Position numbers and translations under genes: made by a program. This document shows, in pieces, positions 58,432-64,000 of a stretch of 64,000 bases of DNA. Source of the DNA: Lunularia cruciata (lineage: Eukaryota; Streptophyta; Marchantiopsida; Lunulariales; Lunulariaceae); the NCBI GenBank assembly GCA_948567375.1, contig OX419762.1, forward strand, positions 50,511,034 to 50,575,033, given 5' to 3'. How positions within the stretch are numbered: the stretch's first letter is position 1; each line of letters opens with the position of its first letter. The notes beneath the pieces were generated by a model. It saw nothing but the letters and a program-made list of their open reading frames with translations, did no database searches and had not been told where the DNA came from.

Positions 58432-59760
58432 TTGGATGTGTCTTTGGATGATTTGCCAAAGGGATTACACTCCAATCGTGGTATGCCCTTCAAGATTGAG
58501 TTATTGCCAAGGAGTACTCTAGTGAGTAGACCAATCTATCTACTCTCACCAAAGGAGTTGGAAGAGCTACAAACAAAAATTATGAAGTTGTTGGAGAAGG
58601 ACTTCATACAACATAGTACCTCACCTTGGGGAGCACTGGTACTATTTGTTCCAAAGAAGGATGGAGGACATTGTTCCTATATTGATTATTGTGGGCTCAA
58701 TAAGCATACAGTGAAGAATGCATATCCCTTACCTTGGATTGATGACTTGCTTGATCAATTGAGTGGAGCACAATAATTTTCCAATTTAGATCTCCATAGT
58801 GGCTATTGGCAAATCCTTATTAATAGGGAGGATGTGCAAAAGATTGCCTTTTGCACAAGGTATGGGCATTTTGAGTGGAGAGTTTTACCATTTGGGCTCA
58901 CTAATGCTCCAACATTCTTCATAGATTAGACGCATCGGGTGTTGGATGGACTATTGGAACATGATAGTGTTCTTGGATGATATCTTAACCTATAGCAAGA
59001 CAAAGGCAAAACACATGAATCATGTGCAAGAAGTCCTAAGATGACTACAACAATAGAAATTTTATTGCAAGAAGTCAAAGTATGCCTTTTGGCATAAAGA
59101 AGTCACCTTCTTGGGTCACAAGATCCCATCAGAAATGATCAAGATGGAAGAGGAGAAAATCAAGGCCATTTTTTATTAGCCTACTCTAAAGGATGCTACA
59201 AAAGTACGGGCATTTAATTTATTGGCCAGTTTTTACCAATGATTTATCCATTACTATGCTCATGTGGTTGCACCATTGATTGACCTCTTGAGGAAGAACT
59301 CAAGTTTCTAGTGGACCACCAAGCATGAAAAATCATTCCAGAAGTTGAAACATATGGTGTCTTCAAGACCCATCCTTCAACCATATGATCCTTAGCTACC
59401 TTGTGTGGTTGATTTTGATGCTTCTAAATTTTCAATTGGAGCAATGTTGCAACAAGAATTCCCAAATGGATTACATCCCATTGCCTTTGTGTCTTGCCGA
59501 CTAAATATAGTTGAAATAAATTACTCTTATTGAGATCAAGAACAACTTGCAATGGTATATGCCACTAAGATATGGAAGCATTATCTCTTGGGGAAACAAG
59601 TGATCATGCAAACTGATCACAAACCATTATTGCAAACCTTACACTTGGAACACATGAAGAGTGAACATCATTAATAGGAGGAGCAACTCCAATTGTTTGA
59701 CATCAAACTTGAGTACAAACCAGGTTGGTTCCATGTCATCCTTGATGCTCTATCACAATG
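58432..59760 (+). pseudogene. Element D: reverse transcriptase and RNase H
   Basis: RT pieces: [74 protein letters not shown], and after a frameshift the catalytic FLDD (58970-58981) in IVFLDDILTYSKT. RNase H: FSIGAMLQQEF, YATKIWKHYLLGK, QTDHKPLL, and a terminal DALSQ. This is the standard Ty3/gypsy order with no methyltransferase insert between protease and RT. Confidence 0.9.
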
Positions 59761-59767
59761 ACCTGAT

Positions 59768-61060
59768 TTGAAGTCTCTTCCTCTCATCATGGCGGCAATT
59801 ACAATGGTGGCAAATGACTCCAAGGTCCAAAATGAGTTTCACTCAACTCTACAACAAGATTCCTTCTTTCAAATGGTACATGGTTGTCTTATAGCATGTG
59901 ACAAGAATTACAACACCTTCTCCTTCAAGGAAGGCCTTCTATTCTATGAGGACCAGATTTATGTTCCAGCCAAAGGTGATCTCCAACTTGTGCGTCCTCA
60001 AGAAGCCCATGATTTACCAATAGCTGGTCACATGGGTGTGGACAAGACCTTGGATACCCTCCAATGCCAATGGTGGTGGTCCAACATGACACGAGATGTT
60101 TGAGAGTTTGTCCGATTGTGTGAAAGCTACCAATGCAACAAGGCCCGCAGCCAAAAGCTGAGTGGACTCCTTCAACCACTTCCTATTTCATCTACTCAAT
60201 GAGAACATGTGAGTTTGGATCTCATCACATCCTTGCCTAAGATAAAGCAAGGACACACAACAATCATGGTGTTTGTGGATAAGCTTAGTAAGCAAATCCA
60301 CTTAGCACCAACCTTTGATAACCGTAGATACTCCAAACTTAGTGCAAATATACTTCAACAATGTCTTCAAGCATCATGAGATGCCACGTCTACTCATTTT
60401 GACCATGATCCTCAATTTATAGGGAGGTTTTGGCAAGCACTCTTCCAAATACTCGACACCAAGTTTGCTTTTTCCACAGCCTATCATCCTCAAATTGATA
60501 GATAAATTGAACATGCAAATTGTACCTTGAAAGATATGTTGCATGCCTTTGTCAATGTCCACCATACCAATTGGGATGAATGTCTTGCAGCTACAAAATT
60601 TGCTTACAACAATTCCAAATATGCAAGCACTACATTTTCTCCTTTCTTTCTCAATTTTGGCCAAGATCTGCTTGTTCTAGATTCTCTTCTTGCTCCTCCT
60701 CTACTCTAGGTTCCTCATACTTCAACCTTCTTGACCACCATCTCCCAATCTCTCCAACAAGCCAAATCTCACCTCTTTGTTGCCCAGAATCATTAGAAAC
60801 AATATGCGGACCACCATCGTTGTGATCTCACCTTTGAAGTTGGTGATAAAGTCATGCTATCCTCTAGTAACCTACCTCTCCCACTTGATACCCAAGTTCA
60901 TAAACTTGCTTCTAATTGGATAGGACACTTTGATGTCATCCAAATTGTCTCTCTTGTTGCTTATTGACTTGCCTTACCTTGTCATACGTGCATCTACCTT
61001 GTCTTTCATATTTTCAAGTTAAAACCCTTTCTTCCTAACCCATCTTCCTTTTCTTCTTGT
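59768..61060 (+). pseudogene. Element D: integrase
   Basis: Zinc domain: EAHDLPIAGHMGVDKTLDTL followed by CESYQCNKAR. Catalytic core: SLDLITSLPK (about 60213-60242), FDHDPQFIGRFWQ (about 60398-60440), and Glu in IEHANCTLKD. The C-terminal part includes LLHVHHTNWD-type sequence, YASTTFSPFFLNFGQ and a GDKVMLSS-type segment. Stops at several places, including TGA right after MTRDV. Confidence 0.88.
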
Positions 61061-61109
61061 GTCCAACCTCCTCCTCCTCCCATCTATCAATGATCATGAG
61101 GAGTACAAA

Positions 61110-61280
61110 GTTGATTGTATCCTTACATGACGCCACATTCAACGAGGACGCCGACAACATATGGAATACATGGTCCTTTGGAAAGGGTATCTCCTTCATT
61201 ATGCCACATGGGTACCTCTTTCTCACCTCCAAAATGCACGGAAGGCCATCCAAGAGTTTGAATTTTCAATGGCGACAAGG
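61110..61280 (+). pseudogene. Element D: chromodomain
   Basis: VDCILT, a stop, then RHIQRGRRQHMEYMVLWKG, followed by ATWVPLSHLQNARKAIQEFE. The VLWKGY and ATWxPxxHL motifs are diagnostic of the integrase-linked chromodomain of chromoviruses, which binds methylated histone H3. The frame runs on into the 3' LTR to a stop at 61371, as is usual in this group. Confidence 0.85.
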
Positions 61281-61308
61281 ATATCCCCAACTAGTAGTGG
61301 GGGAATAT

Positions 61309-61719
61309 GTAACAATATAGAGTTTAGCAACTTACTTAGTAAGGCTAACAAAGTAGAGAATAAGCTAAATTAGCCCAGAATATTCTAGAAGCATCTAAGA
61401 AGCTTCTTGGGAAGCTTCCCAACTAACTCAACTTGCACCCCAAGCAAGTAGCTTCTAAAAGGAAGCTTCTAGAAGCTTCCTACTAGCTTAGCTTGCACGC
61501 CAAGTAGGCAGCTTTGTGAGAAGCTTCCTAGTTAACTTGGCTTGCACTCTAAGAAAGTGGCTCAAGGAAGCTTCTTGAGAAGCTTCTCAAGGGACTTATA
61601 TGCTACCTATAAATACCAAAGCCAAAGCTCATGCTAGGCATTTGGAGTTTTTGCGCATTCAAGTGTCCCAATGTGAGTTTCCATTCTCCTATTTCTCTCC
61701 TCAAGCTTGGTCTTTTACA
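61309..61719 (+). repeat. 3' LTR of element D
   Basis: 411 bases, TGTAACAATATAG to CTTTTACA, aligned with the 5' LTR over its length. TATAAATA is at 61608-61615. Confidence 0.93.
61461..61480 (+). promoter_or_regulatory. Perfect four-unit heat-shock-element-like motif
   Basis: GGAAGCTTCTAGAAGCTTCC reads GAAnnTTCnnGAAnnTTC without a mismatch. Two further clusters lie in the same LTR, at 61384-61418 and 61565-61588; the last ends 20 bases before the TATA box. The layout resembles heat-responsive plant LTR promoters; binding is inferred. Confidence 0.55.
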
Positions 61720-61724
61720 ACACC

Positions 61725-62577
61725 AATGTGAAACCCATCACCCATTCCTTCTTATTGGCATTGAGCTCCACCAAATATTGTAATTTTGAGTCCCAAATAA
61801 GTCCAATACCTCCCTCTTAAAAATCATGGGAGCTTAGGAAACTCATAAGTGTGGGTAAATCAGCTCTAGGTTATCCAAAAAGGTTCATCCCTACCATAGG
61901 TCACCTATCAACCACTACCACTATCTAAGACTACCACCCATATCAAAAATATTATCAATAGTAAGGTGGTCTAGTTGTTGAATCCCATCATAAGCATGTT
62001 GTAAAACCTCTCTGGGTAATAGGTTTGTCCACCAAAGATAAAGATGATGAGATTGTGATTCCACTCTAGCTACATCCAAAAACATGGCAAGTCCTACCCA
62101 ATAATGGACCTAATGTGTACTCACTTTCACCCATGTACAAGAATCATCCATCAAAGGAACGTGCTCCAAAATTTAGGTTGGAGAATGGATTGATGACCTT
62201 GGAGATGTCATAGTATATATAATATCTCCCAAAATACACCAAAAAAAGGATCTTGTAGACCTTCACCTTGACCTTGATCAACATGGTTATGTCTTTGACA
62301 TGGCCATACAAAAATCACCAAATGAATAGGACTATGTCTTTCCAAATCTTGCATCTCTAGCAAGGAAATGTCTATTGGTAGGGTCTTGTGGTAATCCCTA
62401 ACTATTGACATTGATAAGAACTTAAGATACCAATAGGCCAAGTGTGCCACATGATGTAGAGAGACTCGCCTAACAATCTAATCTCTCTCCACATACAAGT
62501 ACCTTTGTACTTGTATACTTGCCTATAGTACTACAATTAGTCCAATGATTATCCCACCAAAAAAATCCAATAGACAT
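61725..62577 (-). pseudogene. Fragment E: C5 cytosine DNA methyltransferase domain
   Basis: Third copy of the domain. Motif I reads LLDFFGGI (about 62550-62575), followed by YLYVERD. Motif IV is intact at its core, VWPCQRH, with Pro-Cys-Gln at 62295-62303. A dominant upstream strand IHLVIF and the downstream FWEILYIL match element A. Stops (for example TAG between motifs I and II) and frameshifts inactivate it. It supplies the PCQ triad that A (stop after Cys) and B (Leu for Pro) have lost. Confidence 0.87.
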
Positions 62578-64000
62578 ACTCCCAATGTAAACATGTCATT
62601 GGTTGAGAATAAAGGGAAGTGCATAATCAATTGAGTCACTACCACCATTGTGCTAGACTCATCTATGTAATAGAAAGTGGTTGACTAGCATCTAATTTAT
62701 CATGCATTTTATCACCACCTACCACACTTGCACTAGGATGTCTAAGAGACATGGATGTCATTTGTAGTGCCTCAAAGAGTGTGAAAGACTAGGGAAGTTT
62801 GACTTGTCTACTAGTATCTTCTCTGTATGGATCCAACTCCACCGATGTTCCTCTAGGCTCTAGAGCATGAACTACACTCCTAGTCTTCATGACATATGCC
62901 TCTTCCTATGTTACTCTACACATAAAGTCCAAGAAGTCTCTACCATCATCATAAGAGGATGGAAGTCTCAACACCCAAATTTGATCTCCTTTGAGCTATA
63001 GCCATGCTAGCCAAACTCTGCTCAATCTAAGTAATTATAGTTGTATCACAAGCAAGGGTAGGTATTGCACTCCAACCAGGTGTAAATCCTCTACCACTTC
63101 ATCCTCCATGACCTAGAGCTCCTCTACTACTTGCCATAATGGCCCTACCACTCCATAACTCCAAGTGAATGTCAAAGCATCAACACTAGTGTGACCAAAT
63201 CTATGGCAATGGTCAAATTGTCTTTGTGTTAGCTATAATGCACCAAAGGTATCATGTTCACTACCCTAAGTGCACTCTCTCTTGTGGTGAGGTCCACCAC
63301 AAGTCCAACATGCAACACCACTACTCACTCTTGTTGATCTAAAAATGAAGGTAAGGATCTAGCTACACTAGGCCTTCTACTTGCTCCATAAGATCTAAGT
63401 TTTCCACTTTTCTCTTGGAAGCCAACACTATGTGGTGCACTTTGCTACACACTTGAAGAAGTAACAATTGTGGATGAGGTCTCCTTGTCAAATCCAAATA
63501 TCATCAATCTCTCCTCTACCATATTGTGCTCAATGCGCTCAACCAAACTAAAGACACCACCAAAGTAGGTGAGGTAGCGTGTAATAACATAGCATCATGT
63601 ACACTACATCACAACTCCCTATCCACGGTCCTATACCAAAACTAGACTGCTTGGGTCTCAATAACTCCTTGAGTGATACTGATCAGCCATCTCATGCAAG
63701 TGTATACCTTGCATAGGCTCTTTTTAGTCTTCTATTGGAACTCTTGCAAACTCTTCAACTTGTCAATCTGCACTCCTTGGTAGTTTTGCCTCAAGCACTA
63801 AAAGAACTCCACCATGGGGTTAAACCTCGGTACAACACCACCTCCTACAATGGTACTCCCACTTGTAGTAGCACCATCTCCAATGCAGTGCACCTCCATT
63901 GGATTCACCAACGCTACTAGAGCTAAAACTTGTGGGTATTGTTGATCCTCTCTAGCAACCAAGCTTGAAGTCATAGAGATGTAGTTTGGAGACCAATACT
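62578..64000 (-). pseudogene. Fragment E: gag, partial
   Basis: Equivalent to element A 22488-23900. The zinc-knuckle region lies near 63190-63320 (TTGTGGTGGACCTCACCACA in element orientation). The Ser/Gly-rich segment near 63840-63960 continues to the window edge. Many stops. Confidence 0.78.

Larger units (their letters stand above)
56088..61719 (+). mobile_element. Element D: chromovirus-type Ty3/gypsy retrotransposon
   Basis: A complete 5.6-kb element: 5' LTR 56088-56499, primer site TGGTATCGAAG (56501), gag, protease, RT, RNase H, integrase, chromodomain, polypurine tract GTGGGGGAA (about 61297-61305), 3' LTR 61309-61719. Target duplication ACACC at 56083-56087 and 61720-61724. LTRs are about 90% identical by eye, so it is an old insertion; the pol frame has many stops. 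It inserted at the edge of X2. Confidence 0.93.
61725..64000 (-). mobile_element. Fragment E: family element (gag and methyltransferase), cut by window end
   Basis: Minus-strand copy equivalent to element A 20590-23900. From the right: gag (continuing beyond the window), then a direct jump near 62577 from the end of gag (TAAACATGTCATTGG) to methyltransferase motif I, deleting about 1 kb with the protease and linker, then the methyltransferase to 61725. It is probably the upstream half of the element whose downstream half is C-right. Confidence 0.82.

Noticed and set aside
1-64000. CRISPR arrays, bacterial operons, rRNA genes
   Set aside because: No spaced short repeats, ribosome sites or rRNA-like sequence; all signals are of a plant nuclear genome.

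Overview
The window looks like nuclear DNA of a non-seed land plant, most likely a bryophyte. The evidence is a tandem pair of intron-free germin-like protein (GLP) genes with no cysteine at all, set in AT-rich DNA with plant-type splice signals, next to about 47 kb of decayed, nested Ty3/gypsy retrotransposons. The species call is inference. Nothing bacterial, organellar or viral of people, animals or crops was seen.

Layout. 1-5.87 kb: no recognisable gene. 5.87-9.85 kb: two GLP genes (CDS 6314-6928 and 9088-9699), about 89% identical, each with a probable 5'UTR intron. 9.85-17.0 kb: AT-rich DNA with small tandem duplications, foldbacks and one decayed unknown gene (about 12974-14032). 17.07-25.99 kb: element A, minus strand. 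25.99-29.45 kb: AT-rich spacer. 29.45-46.74 kb: element B, plus strand, of the same family as A, carrying two later insertions, N1 (37505-40702, target duplication ACGT) and N2 (42028-45756, target duplication TTTTG). 46.77-53.9 kb: an inverted LTR and a large imperfect palindrome made of two opposed pol copies (C-left, C-right). 53.89-56.085 kb: insertion X2. 56.088-61.719 kb: element D, a different Ty3/gypsy family (chromovirus) with both LTRs, target duplication ACACC and a chromodomain. 61.725-64 kb: fragment E, minus strand, which is probably the other half of the element that holds C-right.

The main discovery candidate is the A/B/C/E family. Read across the decayed copies, its polyprotein runs gag (two zinc knuckles) - aspartic protease - conserved linker - C5 cytosine DNA methyltransferase - reverse transcriptase/RNase H - integrase - C-terminal PHD finger. 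Methyltransferase motifs I (LELFGGIS), ERD, IV (WPCQ), VI (ENI) and VIII (SRAHxxxLWW) occur in order in three copies (A, B, E), and a motif X-like stretch (LGQAxDxNxLTW) in A and in the C arms. The motif VIII form resembles the DNMT3/DRM type. A retroelement carrying both a cytosine methylation writer and a chromatin reader could methylate its own copies or steer its insertion. Every copy here is broken by stops, frameshifts or deletions (A lacks the RT, E lacks the protease), so this is a fossil record rather than an active element.

Other notable signals: heat-shock-element-like arrays just upstream of the TATA box in the D LTRs, an antisense tRNA-like Pol III box pair in the leaders of both A and B, an 88-bp purine-biased minisatellite inside N1, and a long unknown coiled-coil ORF in N2. 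Order of events inferred from nesting: family element inserted, then X2 inserted into its methyltransferase region, then inverted duplication (the left arm carries 28 bp of X2), then D inserted at the edge of X2.
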